DNA of 59,033 bases from Pseudomonadales bacterium (GCA_022968985.1 JALJPK010000009.1:7139-66171), one strand, 5' to 3'. Shown: positions 25,565 to 37,883, counted from the stretch's first letter. The notes: generated by a model from the letters alone, not told the origin. Program-made: numbers and translations.

Positions 25565-26896
25565 ATGTTTAAAAAACTCACTTTAACTGCCTGCGTGGCA
25601 TTAGGGGCGTTTCCCGCTTTTGCTCAAGAAGATTTGTTAAGTGTTTATAATCAAGCACTTGAGAATAACCCAGCTTTAAAAATGGCCGTAATTCAAAATG
25701 AATTAAATCAATTGGGTGTTAAAAGCGCGTTTGGTAATTTAATGCCAAGTGTTTCAGGTTCTATTAGTTATGGAGTTGGAGGGAATTCTGACAATAATTC
25801 TAATGCTGATATAGGGTTAAATGATTTCGATTTTAATTTTAATGAAGGTCAATTAGATTATTCAATTACTGTTAATCAGGCTATTTATAATAAAGCGGCT
25901 ATTGATGGTTATGCAGCAGTTAAAATTAACGCTTCTAAATCAGAAGTGGATTTAAGTATTAGTCGTCAAAATTTATTAATGCAAGTTTCAACACAATATA
26001 TAACTGTATTAAAATCGTATGATAGCTGGAAGACAGCTAAATCAGGATTAAATGCATCTTCTCGCCAAAAAGAGCAGGTTGAAAAAAGGTACGAAGTTGG
26101 TTTGGTAGCAATAACCGATGTTCAAGCAGCAAGAGCTAATTATGATTCAATGCGTGTTAGTGTTATTCGTTCTAAAGCACGTTATGAGCAGTCGTTATTA
26201 AGTCTATCAAATATAGCGGGCGAAAAATTTAAAGACATTAAATCATTAAATGATCAGTTTATGCCGGCTGTAGAATCTAAACCTTTAAATGTCTGGGTTG
26301 AGTCTGCGGTAGTTCACTCATTAGACATACAAAAAAGTAAATTAGAAGTTGAGCAGCAGCGAAAAACATTAGATGCTAGAAAAGCACTGCTTTTACCATC
26401 ACTAGGTGGTAGTTTAAGTTATACATACACCGACCGATTTGACGATCACTCTGTAGAAGGTAATTCTTCTTCCGCTCAACTGGGATTGAGGTTGTCTATA
26501 CCAATCTATAATGGTGGTATGGCTAGAACTGATATAAAAACAGAAGAATTAAAGTTAAGTTTGTTTGAACAACAATTAATGCAAACAACAATTAATATTC
26601 GGGCTAATATAGAAAATGTATATCGTCAAATTGAAGCAGATTTTGAAAATATTGAAGCTCAATTGTTAGCTATTGAATCCAGTAATGGTGCTTTGAAAGC
26701 TACGCAAGTAGGTTATGAACAAGGTAGTCGTACAATTGTAGAATTGTTAAATGCCCAATCTAATCTTTTAAATGCTCAATTGACACTGTCAAACGCTAAG
26801 TATGATTTAGTTATCAATCAGTTTACCTTACGCCAATCAGCAGGGGTTTTGTCTTTGAATGATATTGAATTATTGAATCAGTCTTTAATTAAATAA
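25565..26896 (+). CDS. tolC: TolC-family outer-membrane efflux channel
   Basis: 443 residues. The signal peptide ends AFPAFA (about 1-20). The typical TolC repeat follows: two copies of a long helix-strand-strand-helix unit, with LLSVYNQALENNPALK opening the first. YEVGLVAITDVQAARANYDS and YEQGSRTIVELLNAQSNLLN mark the equivalent positions of the two halves. It serves as the outer-membrane exit duct for efflux pumps and type I secretion. The divergent nudF-yqiB-cpdA neighbourhood matches E. coli tolC. The terminator at 26911-26939 follows. Confidence 0.94.
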   Translation: MFKKLTLTACVALGAFPAFAQEDLLSVYNQALENNPALKMAVIQNELNQLGVKSAFGNLMPSVSGSISYGVGGNSDNNSNADIGLNDFDFNFNEGQLDYSITVNQAIYNKAAIDGYAAVKINASKSEVDLSISRQNLLMQVSTQYITVLKSYDSWKTAKSGLNASSRQKEQVEKRYEVGLVAITDVQAARANYDSMRVSVIRSKARYEQSLLSLSNIAGEKFKDIKSLNDQFMPAVESKPLNVWVESAVVHSLDIQKSKLEVEQQRKTLDARKALLLPSLGGSLSYTYTDRFDDHSVEGNSSSAQLGLRLSIPIYNGGMARTDIKTEELKLSLFEQQLMQTTINIRANIENVYRQIEADFENIEAQLLAIESSNGALKATQVGYEQGSRTIVELLNAQSNLLNAQLTLSNAKYDLVINQFTLRQSAGVLSLNDIELLNQSLIK

Positions 26897-26910
26897 TATT
26901 AAAATTCCCA

Positions 26911-26939
26911 AAAAAAACCTGACAATGTCAGGTTTTTTT
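26911..26939. terminator. Bidirectional terminator between tolC and mrcA
   Basis: AAAAAAACCTGAC, loop AAT, GTCAGGTTTTTTT. The stem is perfect and has A/T tracts on both sides, so it serves tolC (+) and mrcA (-), which converge here. Confidence 0.93.
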
Positions 26940-26950
26940 ATGTCTACGAT

Positions 26951-29530
26951 TTAAAATAACATTTCAGGACTTAGGAATTCTGATGTTTCGTCTGTGTCTT
27001 CTCCGTTAATTTGATTTTCAAGAAGCTGGGTTTCATTCAATATAATCTGCACCTCGATATCAGATGTTTGATCAGACACCTTGGTAGGGGCGTATTTTTC
27101 TCTAAAAATTTCATGGGCCGAATTAATTTGGCCTGGTTGAGCTAATAATCCTGTTGTTGGATCAATTCTTAAACTGATAATACCAGGGGGTTGTGACAGT
27201 TTATTACTTGGTTTACCTTCTAAAGCCACTTTCATGAAATCTATCCAAGCGGGTAATGCTGCTTTGCCACCATACTCTCGAGATCCAAGAGGGATACTTG
27301 TATCGTAACCTATCCATACACTAGCAACATAATCACCATTAAACCCAGTAAACCATGCATCTACCGCATCGTTTGTTGTTCCTGTTTTCCCTGCTAAGTC
27401 ATCACGCTTTAACGCTCTGTTTGCTCGGGTTGCTGTGCCTCTTTTTACAACATCTTGTAAAATATTTTGCATAATATAGGCTTCTTGTTCTGATATGACC
27501 CTAGGAGCGTATTTTGATTGAATGCTTTTTTGGGTTGTGGCATCAAGGCCTTCTAAAGGGAAGGTTGTGCCAAATTGATTACTGCTTTGATCAGTCCCTT
27601 TAGTTTGTGAGTGGGTTATAGATTCAAAATTTAATTCATAGGGTGTCGGAGTATCTAAACAATCTTTACAAACGATTTTAGGTGACGCTTGATATAGAAT
27701 GTTTCCGTGCCTGTCTTCGATACGATCTATGAAATATGGATCGATTTTATACCCACCATTTGCAAAAGTAGCATAACCTGTCGCAATTTCGATTGGAGAC
27801 ATGACGGTGGAGCCTAAAATTAAAGTTAAGTCTTTGTTTAGTTCTTTAGAGTTAAATCCAAATCGTTCGGTGAAATTAGCAGCATAGGTAACACCAATTT
27901 CTTTGAGTAATCGTACGGCGGGAATGTTTCGAGATTCATATAATGCTTGTCTTAACGGTATTAAACCTTTGTATACATCTCCTGCATTTTTAGGACGCCA
28001 AATACCCGATTCGGCACCGTTATTTAAAATTATAGGAGCGTCATTAATTAATGTGGAAGCGGAGAATCCTTTGTGAAGAGCGGCAGTATAAATAAATGGT
28101 TTGAAATTCGATCCAGGTTGTCTTTTTGCTTGGGTAACATTGTTGAATTTATTTAGTTTAAAATTGTACCCGCCAACTAAGGATACAATTGCACCTGAAT
28201 TAGGGTTAAGTGCGACAAATGCACCTGAAACTTTAGGAAGCTGTGAGAGTTTCCATTCTTGTTTTGTTTGATCAAATATAACTCGTATTAAATCACCTGT
28301 TTTAAGTATTTCTGCTGCTGTTTTAGGTTTTTCTGCTTGAGTTGAAGTTGTTTGGAATCGACTGGCCCATTTGAGATTTTCCCAATCAATGCTGATGACG
28401 CTGTCATTTTTAAGTATTGCTTGGATTGATTGTTCATCGACATTGATTACAACGGCGGGTTGTAATGCCGAAAAAGTTTGTTCATTTTTAAGGGCTGTTT
28501 TCCAAATTTTGGCTTTATCATTGAAGCTTAATGACTCATCGGTATTAAAGTGCTGTTCGGCTCCGTGATAACCGTGTCGAAGCATATACTGATCAAGGGT
28601 GTCCATAAGTCCAAAATTGGCTGCTTTTTGAAGTTTCGATTCAATAGTTGTATAAACTTTAAATCCTTCTGTGTAAGCGTTTTCTTTTGTAATATTATCG
28701 AAAATAAATGTTCTTGCCATTTCTGCAATGTAATCTGCATTTAATTCAGGTGTATTATTGAGTTTTGACGCGGTAATAGGGGCGTTTTTTGCATTTTGAT
28801 ATTCTAAATCTGATATGAAACCTTCATTGTGCATGCGTCTTAATACAATGTTTCTACGTTTAATAGCATTTTTTGGGTATGAAATCGGGTTTGCAAAAGA
28901 AGGAGATTGATGAAGCCCTGCAATCATGGATAATTCTGCTAAGCTTAAATCGTTTAAATCCTTACCGTAATAAACATCAGCGGCAGCTTGAATACCATAG
29001 GCATTATGACCTAAAAAATGTTTGTTAACATATAGTTCGAATATTTCTTGTTTTGATAGGTCTTTTTCGATTTGTATAGCTGTAAAAACTTCTGCCCATT
29101 TTCGTTGAAACGTTTTGGCACGAGTGAATAGAATGTTTTTAACAACTTGTTGAGTTAAGGTAGATCCGCCACCTTGTTGCTCTCCAGTTGAAACTAGTTG
29201 GGCAATTGAGCGTAAAATACCGTTAAGATCAATTCCACTATGGTGCTCAAAATGCTTGTCTTCAGTAGCAATAAGGGCTTGTATGAAAAAAGTTGGAATC
29301 TGTTCGTATAATACAGGTGTCCGTCTTTTTTCACCAAATTCAGCAATTAATTGGTTGTCACTGGAATAGACACTCAGTGGTATTTGTAATTTATGTTCTT
29401 TTAATTTGTTAATGTCCGGTAAGTCGGGTGATAAAACGATGTACACACTCGAGCAAATGAGAACGATGACACAAACGGACATAAAAAAGGTTATTGTTAT
29501 AAACTTTGCAATTTTTACGGTTAATTTCAT
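26951..29530 (-). CDS. mrcA: Penicillin-binding protein 1A (bifunctional transglycosylase/transpeptidase)
   Basis: 859 residues. An N-terminal membrane anchor (about 10-33) precedes the GT51 transglycosylase with EDKHFEHHSGID and GGGSTLTQQVVKN. An OB-like insert follows, and then the transpeptidase with SxxK in RQPGSNFKPF, SxN in YESRNIPAVRL and KTG in LAGKTGTTNDAVDAWF. It polymerises and cross-links peptidoglycan at the inner membrane. It is divergent from pilMNOPQ, a conserved arrangement in gammaproteobacteria that fits a pilus secretin crossing the peptidoglycan. Confidence 0.95.
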   Translation of the reverse strand: MKLTVKIAKFITITFFMSVCVIVLICSSVYIVLSPDLPDINKLKEHKLQIPLSVYSSDNQLIAEFGEKRRTPVLYEQIPTFFIQALIATEDKHFEHHSGIDLNGILRSIAQLVSTGEQQGGGSTLTQQVVKNILFTRAKTFQRKWAEVFTAIQIEKDLSKQEIFELYVNKHFLGHNAYGIQAAADVYYGKDLNDLSLAELSMIAGLHQSPSFANPISYPKNAIKRRNIVLRRMHNEGFISDLEYQNAKNAPITASKLNNTPELNADYIAEMARTFIFDNITKENAYTEGFKVYTTIESKLQKAANFGLMDTLDQYMLRHGYHGAEQHFNTDESLSFNDKAKIWKTALKNEQTFSALQPAVVINVDEQSIQAILKNDSVISIDWENLKWASRFQTTSTQAEKPKTAAEILKTGDLIRVIFDQTKQEWKLSQLPKVSGAFVALNPNSGAIVSLVGGYNFKLNKFNNVTQAKRQPGSNFKPFIYTAALHKGFSASTLINDAPIILNNGAESGIWRPKNAGDVYKGLIPLRQALYESRNIPAVRLLKEIGVTYAANFTERFGFNSKELNKDLTLILGSTVMSPIEIATGYATFANGGYKIDPYFIDRIEDRHGNILYQASPKIVCKDCLDTPTPYELNFESITHSQTKGTDQSSNQFGTTFPLEGLDATTQKSIQSKYAPRVISEQEAYIMQNILQDVVKRGTATRANRALKRDDLAGKTGTTNDAVDAWFTGFNGDYVASVWIGYDTSIPLGSREYGGKAALPAWIDFMKVALEGKPSNKLSQPPGIISLRIDPTTGLLAQPGQINSAHEIFREKYAPTKVSDQTSDIEVQIILNETQLLENQINGEDTDETSEFLSPEMLF

Positions 29531-29644
29531 GTTTTTCCTATAAAACTAGATGATTTAGTTGGAAGATGATAAATATGGTAGGTATTATAAAGCAAATCCC
29601 AAACTTTTATAGATTGCGAATTAAACAATAGTATTATCTAATAG

Positions 29645-31333
<1,689 letters not shown>

Positions 31334-31337
<4 letters not shown>

Positions 31338-31942
31338 ATATAAATAAAATGATTGAAGAGCTAAAATATTTTGATGTAACTAGCTTGAATGATCCTCAAA
31401 CATGGGGGACTTTACCTACTTTAGTTAAAGTTTTGTTTTGTTTACTTCTAACTGTCGCTGTTATTGCAGGTGGTTATTTTGGTGTAATCAAAAAAACATA
31501 TGAAAAAATTGACTCACAAATTCGTTTAGAAAATTCGAAAATGGTCACTTTAAAAACTAATGCAGCTAAAGCAGCTGGGCTTGATGAATTAATAGTTCAA
31601 TTGGCTACTGTTGAAGCTAAAATCTCAGAATTTACTGGTAAACTTCCTAAAGTAGTAGATATTCCAGGAATGATGGATGACTTAAACTCTTCAGCTACTG
31701 AAAATGGTTTAGAGATGGGGAACTATGATTTTTTGAATACCATTCAAAGTAGTGAATATAAAGTATCCCCAGTTAAAGTTAATTTAAAAGGCAGTTATCA
31801 TGAATTCGGTACTTGGATGTCATCAGCTGCTTCATTACCTAGAATTGTGACACTACATGATTTTACTATTAAAAAGCGAAATGACTCTGAATTATTAGAT
31901 ATGGTTATTACAGCTAAAACTTATAGCTCTAAAGATGAATAA
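31334..31942 (+). CDS. pilO: Type IV pilus assembly protein PilO
   Basis: 202 residues. It has a cytoplasmic N terminus, a membrane helix at about 31-50 (VLFCLLLTVAVIAGGYFG), a coiled coil, and a periplasmic domain with GSYHEFGTWMSSAASLPRIV, the PilO hallmark. It forms heterodimers with PilN. The ATG overlaps the pilN stop (ATGA), indicating translational coupling. Confidence 0.94.
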
Positions 31943-31955
31943 TAAGGTGGGAAAT

Positions 31956-32486
31956 ATGAAAAAATTATTGATTGTTTGTACCCCCCTATTATTTGCGGGT
32001 TGTATGAATTTAAATGATAATGCAGATTTACAAAAGAAAATTGAAGATACAGTTAATAATGCACCTATAAAAATAGAAAAGATTGTGCCTCCTGAAGATC
32101 CAATTGAATTTGTTTATTCAGCAGCTGGGAATCGTAGTCCTTTTCAAGCAGAAAAAGTGTTACTTCCTATTCCAAAAGATAGAGAGAATGCAGTTTTCCC
32201 TATAGCTGATCGTACACCTGAACCTCTTGAAGAAGTAAGGATAGAGAATATTAGTATGGTTGGTACGTTAGGTTTTGAAGGTGGGGATTTAGTTGCTTTA
32301 ATTCGAGTAAGTGCTTCGGACGATTCAAATGGTGTATATCCGGTGAAAGTCGGTGAATATTTGGGTTTAAATCACGGGAAAATTATTTCAATTAATCCTT
32401 CGCATATATCGATTAATGAAATAGTGTCACAAGGCAAAAGTAGTTGGCAGGCCCGTCCTAGAACAATACAGTTAATCAATCAGTAG
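31956..32486 (+). CDS. pilP: Type IV pilus lipoprotein PilP
   Basis: 176 residues from ATG 31956, preceded by AAGGTGGG; an upstream in-frame ATG at 31935 lacks the signal peptide at its very start. The lipobox is LLFAGC with acylated Cys16. The C-terminal HR domain (about 95-170) contains ISMVGTLGFEGGDLVALIRV and YPVKVGEYLGLNHGKI, typical of PilP. It bridges PilN/PilO to the secretin PilQ. Confidence 0.94.
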   Translation: MKKLLIVCTPLLFAGCMNLNDNADLQKKIEDTVNNAPIKIEKIVPPEDPIEFVYSAAGNRSPFQAEKVLLPIPKDRENAVFPIADRTPEPLEEVRIENISMVGTLGFEGGDLVALIRVSASDDSNGVYPVKVGEYLGLNHGKIISINPSHISINEIVSQGKSSWQARPRTIQLINQ

Positions 32487-32497
32487 TTGGTGGAAAA

Positions 32498-34717
32498 ATG
32501 AATATAATAAATTTCAAAAACTTAAATACAGCGAATCAGAATATGTTAGTACGTCTAACAGTAATCTTTTTAATGCTCATCATTTCGAAAGCTACATTAG
32601 CTACTGCTTTGATTGAAATGTCAGTCAGTAATACTTCAGATACCACAGCAGAACTGAAGATGGTGTTTGACGATCGAGCTCCTGAAATTGAGCATTTCTT
32701 AATTAAAACCCCAGCTAAATTATCAGTTGATTTAATGGGAGCTTCAAGTTCACTAGAAAAGAAAAGTTTTACTTATTCAGGTGGATTGGTAACTTCAGCT
32801 TTTGTCCTACCAGTTCAGGGTAAGGTAAGAGTTGTTCTTTCTTTAAACGAGGCAGTTCAGTTTAAAGTTAGTGATTCAAGTCCAAATGAACTAATTTTAC
32901 TTTTAGGCAATTTATCTGCTGCAGAATTAGAATCTTCAGTTAACGCAACTGACAATATTGACGATTTGGTAATCATTGATGGAAATGACTCTTCAGAGGG
33001 GGTGTCTATTTCGAGTTCTACAGTAGGGTTTGATAATCAAAACTCTGTTACTTCTTCAAAATCAAATAAACCAATGATTGAAGATATAGATTTTAAAAGA
33101 ACTGAAGATGGGGCAGGTCAGGTAATTATCAAGTTTAATACATCAAAAGTTAACGCTGATATCAGTAAAGATGGAAGCGATGTCGTTGTAGTGTTTGATC
33201 AAGTTGAAGTTCCAATTAGTATTGCTCAAAAATTAGATGTGATTGCATTTGGTACACCTGTGCAAACTTTTGAAACTTTTGAAACTAAGGATGGATCTTC
33301 ATTAGTGATTCAAGCTAAAGGTGATTTTGAACAAATTTCCTATCAAATAGAAAATAAATTAGTAGTTGAGTTTATCCCGATTTCTGCAATTAAGGCTGAA
33401 TCTGCACGTAAACAAAAAGATTTGTATGTAGGTAAGCGTATTAATATGAACTTCCAGAAAATTAAAGTTTATGAAGCTTTAAATATATTAGCGCAACATA
33501 ATGGTTTAAATTTAGTCGCTGATAATATTGAAGGTGAAATTAGTTTAAAGTTAGATGATGTTCCATGGGATCAAGCGTTGGATGTTATTCTTAAAATTAA
33601 AGGTCTTGATAAGCGTATTACACGAAATGTAATGTTAGTTGCAAGTGCTGATAAATTAGCTCAAGCAGATTTAAAACGAATCGAAAGTGAGCAACAAGCA
33701 ATAGAGTTACAGCCGTTATTTACAAAATACATAAAAATTAATTATGCAAAACCAGCAGAGATACTCTCAATATTAATGAATATATCTAGTGATCAAGGTG
33801 TGTCTGATGGAAATGGTTTAGATAATGGTGCAGGTGCGAGTTTTGTATCAAGCAGAGGCACATTATCAATTGATAACCGTACTAAAATATTAATTGTAAA
33901 TGATACTGCTGATAATATTGCTAGAATTGAAGAAGCGATTGAAATCTTTGATGTACCAGTTAAACAAGTGTCAATTGAAGCTCGAATTGTTGTAGCAAGC
34001 ACTTCGATAGGTAAGGAATTTGGTGTTCAATGGGGTACTGATATAGCTCCCATTGGGCTAGGCGGATCAAATAACTTGTTGTTAGGTGGGAATTTAGCTA
34101 CTACGAATAGTATGCGAGGTGGATCTTACACTTATGATGCACCTTCAAGTTTATCAGTAGGGTTACCGGGAACTGAAGCGGCGCAAAGTTATGCTTTAGG
34201 CTTTGCTTCTAATAACTTTGCATTAGACTTAGAGTTGTCAGCATTAGAGACTGCCGGTAAAGCCGAAGTTGTTAGTCAGCCAAAAATAGTTACAGTAGAT
34301 GGACAGGAAGCGACTATTATATCGGGCAAACAAGTTCCATATCGTTCTGCTGATGGGTCAACGGCATTTAAAGATGCAGGGCTTTCATTAACTGTAACCC
34401 CTAGAATTACACCTGATAATTCAATGTTCTTAGAGTTAACTATTACTCAAGACTCCATAGGCGATCAAACAAGTGATGGGTTGTTAATTGATACAAATAT
34501 GATTAAAACTCAGGTTTTGGTTAAAAACGGTGATACATTAGTGCTTGGTGGTGTATATCGTATTGAGCAAATTGAAAATAAAACACAGGTTCCATTTTTT
34601 GGTAATCTCCCAATTATTGGTAATTTGTTTAAGAAAACGACATTGATAGAACAGAAAAATGAATTGTTGATTTTCATTACGCCTCGTTTAATTGATGACG
34701 GGATTGTGACTCAATAA
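32498..34717 (+). CDS. pilQ: Type IV pilus secretin PilQ
   Basis: 739 residues. The signal sequence ends near ISKATLA (about residue 35). Two AMIN domains follow (about 40-140 and 195-295), then a secretin/TonB short N-terminal domain (INMNFQKIKVYEALNILAQH), an N1 domain and the secretin core. The core has VSQPKIVTVDGQEATIISGK, QVPYRSADGSTAFKDAGLSL and the VLGGVYRIEQIENKTQVPFF close. It makes the outer-membrane pore for the pilus. Last of pilMNOPQ, 4 bp before aroK. Confidence 0.95.
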   Translation: MNIINFKNLNTANQNMLVRLTVIFLMLIISKATLATALIEMSVSNTSDTTAELKMVFDDRAPEIEHFLIKTPAKLSVDLMGASSSLEKKSFTYSGGLVTSAFVLPVQGKVRVVLSLNEAVQFKVSDSSPNELILLLGNLSAAELESSVNATDNIDDLVIIDGNDSSEGVSISSSTVGFDNQNSVTSSKSNKPMIEDIDFKRTEDGAGQVIIKFNTSKVNADISKDGSDVVVVFDQVEVPISIAQKLDVIAFGTPVQTFETFETKDGSSLVIQAKGDFEQISYQIENKLVVEFIPISAIKAESARKQKDLYVGKRINMNFQKIKVYEALNILAQHNGLNLVADNIEGEISLKLDDVPWDQALDVILKIKGLDKRITRNVMLVASADKLAQADLKRIESEQQAIELQPLFTKYIKINYAKPAEILSILMNISSDQGVSDGNGLDNGAGASFVSSRGTLSIDNRTKILIVNDTADNIARIEEAIEIFDVPVKQVSIEARIVVASTSIGKEFGVQWGTDIAPIGLGGSNNLLLGGNLATTNSMRGGSYTYDAPSSLSVGLPGTEAAQSYALGFASNNFALDLELSALETAGKAEVVSQPKIVTVDGQEATIISGKQVPYRSADGSTAFKDAGLSLTVTPRITPDNSMFLELTITQDSIGDQTSDGLLIDTNMIKTQVLVKNGDTLVLGGVYRIEQIENKTQVPFFGNLPIIGNLFKKTTLIEQKNELLIFITPRLIDDGIVTQ

Positions 34718-34721
34718 ATTC

Positions 34722-35255
34722 ATGAACAAAAATATTATACTAGTTGGGCCGATGGGTGCTGGAAAAAGCACCATCGGCCTTTTGCTTGCTGATGCATTAA
34801 ATTTTGAATTTCGTGATACTGACAAAGAAGTAGAAGATTCAACAGGTGCAAATATTCCTTGGATATTTGATGTTGAAGGTGAATCTGGATTTCGTGAACG
34901 TGAAAATCAAGCAATAAATGACCTAGTGAAATTACCGGATGCAGTTATTGCAACTGGTGGTGGTGCTGTCAAAAGAAAAGATAATCGAGAGTTATTAAAA
35001 GAATTTGGGTTAGTCGTTTATTTAAAAACAAGTGTTGAGCAACAATTAATTCGAACACATAAAGATACTAATAGACCCTTACTTCAACAAAAAAATCCAA
35101 AAGAAATATTAACTGAGCTATTACAGCAAAGAGAGCCGTTCTATCTTGAGTTAGCAAATCTCACTGTTGATACAAATTTAAACTCTCCTAAACACATTGT
35201 TGAAAAAATAATTGAATACAAAATTAAATATGAATTATCAAACGTTAAAAGTTGA
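34722..35255 (+). CDS. aroK: Shikimate kinase
   Basis: 177 residues. Walker A GPMGAGKST (8-16), shikimate-binding DTDKEVEDSTG and GESGFREREN, and ATGGGAV are all present, with the LID arginine in the DTNRPLL segment. It phosphorylates shikimate in aromatic amino-acid synthesis. It directly follows pilQ and overlaps aroB by 26 bp, the arrangement conserved in gammaproteobacteria. Confidence 0.96.
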   Translation: MNKNIILVGPMGAGKSTIGLLLADALNFEFRDTDKEVEDSTGANIPWIFDVEGESGFRERENQAINDLVKLPDAVIATGGGAVKRKDNRELLKEFGLVVYLKTSVEQQLIRTHKDTNRPLLQQKNPKEILTELLQQREPFYLELANLTVDTNLNSPKHIVEKIIEYKIKYELSNVKS

Positions 35256-36327
35256 TCTAGCAGATCGAAGTTACCCAATATTTATTGGTCCTGATTTAAT
35301 TACAAACTCTAAGTTAATACAGAAGTATATATCAGGTAAAAAAGTGCTTATTGTAACTAATGAGACTGTAGCACCCTTATATTTAGATATTTTAAAAAAC
35401 AGCTTAGAAGGCTTGGAAATTGATCAGATAATTTTACCTGATGGTGAACAATTTAAAACATTAGATACTGTTAATTCGATTTTTACCCATTTATTGGAAA
35501 ATAAACATTCTAGAAAAACCACGTTAATTGCATTAGGTGGTGGGGTAATTGGCGATATGACTGGTTTTGCAGCTGCAAGTTATCAGCGTGGTGTAGACTT
35601 TATTCAAATTCCAACCACTCTTTTATCTCAAGTAGACTCATCGGTTGGTGGTAAAACAGGTGTTAATCATAAGTTAGGTAAAAATATGATTGGTGCTTTT
35701 AAGCAACCTAAGGCTGTTTTTACTGATACAAATACTTTAAAAACATTACCAAAAAAAGAGTTGGCTGCAGGGATTTCCGAAGTTGTTAAATATGGTTTGA
35801 TTATTGACTATTTGTTTTTTGAATGGTTAGAGAAAAACATTGAAGGTATTTATGAGTTGGATGAAAAGACTATTCAGTATGCGATTAAGCAGTCATGTTT
35901 AGTAAAGGCTGACGTTGTAAATCAAGATGAGCTTGAGGCAGGTGTTAGAGCTTTGTTAAATTTAGGTCATACGTTTGGTCATGCTATTGAGACTGCACTT
36001 GGTTATGGAAAGTATCTACATGGGGAAGCTGTTGCTATAGGGACAGTCATGGCGTCATATTTAAGTGTGCTGGAAGGTAAAATAAGTTATGCCGACCATA
36101 TTAGGATAATTGAATTATTTGAGAGAGTGGATTTACCAGTGTTAGCGCCTGAATCTATGACTGCAGATGATTTTATTGAAAAAATGTCAGTAGATAAAAA
36201 AGTATTAGATGGTAAGTTACGCTTAGTTTTATTTGAAAAGATGGGTGAGGCTATAATCAGTGATTCATTTGATCAAGAAAAACTAATCCAAACTTTAAAT
36301 ACTAAAAACTTTAGAAACTTTAGCTGA
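35230..36327 (+). CDS. aroB: 3-dehydroquinate synthase
   Basis: 365 residues from ATG 35230; an ATG 18 bp earlier is in frame, but MNYQTLKVDLADRSYPI is the normal N terminus. NAD-binding and metal-site blocks are present: LALGGGVIGDMTGFAAASYQ, QIPTTLLSQVDSSVGGKTGV, NHKLGKNMIGAFKQPKAV, and NLGHTFGHAIE with zinc-ligand histidines. It converts DAHP to 3-dehydroquinate, the second step of the shikimate pathway. Confidence 0.96.
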   Translation: MNYQTLKVDLADRSYPIFIGPDLITNSKLIQKYISGKKVLIVTNETVAPLYLDILKNSLEGLEIDQIILPDGEQFKTLDTVNSIFTHLLENKHSRKTTLIALGGGVIGDMTGFAAASYQRGVDFIQIPTTLLSQVDSSVGGKTGVNHKLGKNMIGAFKQPKAVFTDTNTLKTLPKKELAAGISEVVKYGLIIDYLFFEWLEKNIEGIYELDEKTIQYAIKQSCLVKADVVNQDELEAGVRALLNLGHTFGHAIETALGYGKYLHGEAVAIGTVMASYLSVLEGKISYADHIRIIELFERVDLPVLAPESMTADDFIEKMSVDKKVLDGKLRLVLFEKMGEAIISDSFDQEKLIQTLNTKNFRNFS

Positions 36328-36359
36328 TCAAATTAAATTGGCATAAATAGGGAATTGTA

Positions 36360-37847
36360 ATGGAATATCTTGATTATTATGGTTTGGATTTTGATCCTTT
36401 TGAATTGCCTGTAGATTCTATTTTTTCAAGTGCTGGAGGTCGAGTTCAGTTACTTGAGAAAATAGAGCATTTGGTTGCATTTAGTGAATTAAATATTTTT
36501 GTATATGGTCAGCAAGGAATAGGTAAAACAAATTTTTTAAAGCATTTAATTGAAAGTCCAAGTGCGATGTGGCGAAGTATTTATTTACCAGTTTCTGCTG
36601 AATTTGTTTTTGATGATATTCTTGAGTTAATTTTATCAGAGTATAATCTATCATTAACTCAAAATTCTTCATTATCTGTAGTTGCCGCAGAAATAAGTGA
36701 GGTGCTTCAATTAAGTAATCAAAGTGTATTGTTACTTAGTTTTGATGATGCTCATCATTTACCTAATGAAATATTTAATCAATTATTAGAGTTGAAAAAA
36801 GCATTTGAAAAATTTGAAATTCAAATAAAAATTTTATTTGTCGGTGAGCAAGAAGGTTTGGAAGCTAATTGTGATTATGCCGAAGATTCTAGGCGGTCAT
36901 ATCATTTGTTTTTGGAACCATTAAGCTTAGATGATACAAAAATCTACTTGTTATCGTACTTTCAAAAAGCGGGTAAATCTGAAAAGCTGCCCTTAAGCTC
37001 TTTTGATATAAAACGTATATTTGAAATGAGTCAAGGAATTCCTTATAAAATCAATATTATTACCCCTGAGTATCTCCTGCAAGCATTGGATCAACCTAGT
37101 AAAAACTTACGATTACCTGTGATTAGAGTTATGTTGGGGCTGTTGGGGTTGATTATTTTGATTGCACTGTTTTATTTTAAGCAGTCACAATTAAATGAAG
37201 AAATTAATATAGTGCCTAAAAAAGATAATATTGAAAAATTAGTTTTAAATTCTTCTGTTATGCAAAAATTAGAAGCAGCAAGTGAAGTTATTGACTTATC
37301 TGAAAAAAATGTGGAGCTCGATACTAAAGTTGAAGCTATGGTTGAAAGTGGTCTGATAGGAATGGGTGTTTTAAAAGAAGTTCAAACTAAAGTTAATACA
37401 CATATTGAGCCTGTTGTTGAATTATTAACGCATGATGAGTCTGATATTATGCCTGCAGCTGATTTAATACCTAAAGTTGATTTAATAAAAGAAAATATAG
37501 ATATTGCACTAAATATTAGCCAGGTTGCAGTGCAGCAGAAAATCCTTGAAATTAATCATTTTACAGTAAGTAATGACTGGTTTAGAAGTAATTCTGGTTG
37601 GGTTTTACAGGTATTGGGTTCACATAAAGAAATAAATGTAGATGAATTTGTGGCTAAATATCCGCAGTATCAATGGCGTAAATATCAGCGTATTTTGAAT
37701 GCTAAAATTTATTTTGTAATTGTCTTAAGCGGCTTTGATACAAAGGCTGAAGCGGCAAAAGTATTAGTCAAAACCCCCTCTGAAATTAGAAAACTAACCC
37801 CCTGGAATAGATCGATTGAATCTATTCGTCCTCTACTAGATCATTAG
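36360..37847 (+). CDS. damX: DamX-like AAA ATPase with C-terminal SPOR domain
   Basis: 495 residues. The N-terminal ExeA/GspA-like AAA ATPase has Walker A GQQGIGKT (about 50-57) and Walker B LLLSFDDAHH. A membrane helix lies at about 257-276, then a long helical, low-complexity periplasmic linker. The C-terminal SPOR domain (about 402-485, NSGWVLQVLGSHKEINVDEF) binds denuded glycans at division sites. Position after aroB matches damX. E. coli DamX lacks a well-preserved ATPase, while here the Walker motifs look intact. A hairpin terminator at 37884-37919 follows. Confidence 0.85.
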   Translation: MEYLDYYGLDFDPFELPVDSIFSSAGGRVQLLEKIEHLVAFSELNIFVYGQQGIGKTNFLKHLIESPSAMWRSIYLPVSAEFVFDDILELILSEYNLSLTQNSSLSVVAAEISEVLQLSNQSVLLLSFDDAHHLPNEIFNQLLELKKAFEKFEIQIKILFVGEQEGLEANCDYAEDSRRSYHLFLEPLSLDDTKIYLLSYFQKAGKSEKLPLSSFDIKRIFEMSQGIPYKINIITPEYLLQALDQPSKNLRLPVIRVMLGLLGLIILIALFYFKQSQLNEEINIVPKKDNIEKLVLNSSVMQKLEAASEVIDLSEKNVELDTKVEAMVESGLIGMGVLKEVQTKVNTHIEPVVELLTHDESDIMPAADLIPKVDLIKENIDIALNISQVAVQQKILEINHFTVSNDWFRSNSGWVLQVLGSHKEINVDEFVAKYPQYQWRKYQRILNAKIYFVIVLSGFDTKAEAAKVLVKTPSEIRKLTPWNRSIESIRPLLDH

Positions 37848-37883
37848 TTAAAAACTGTTCAATTCCCCAAAAATTTGAATATA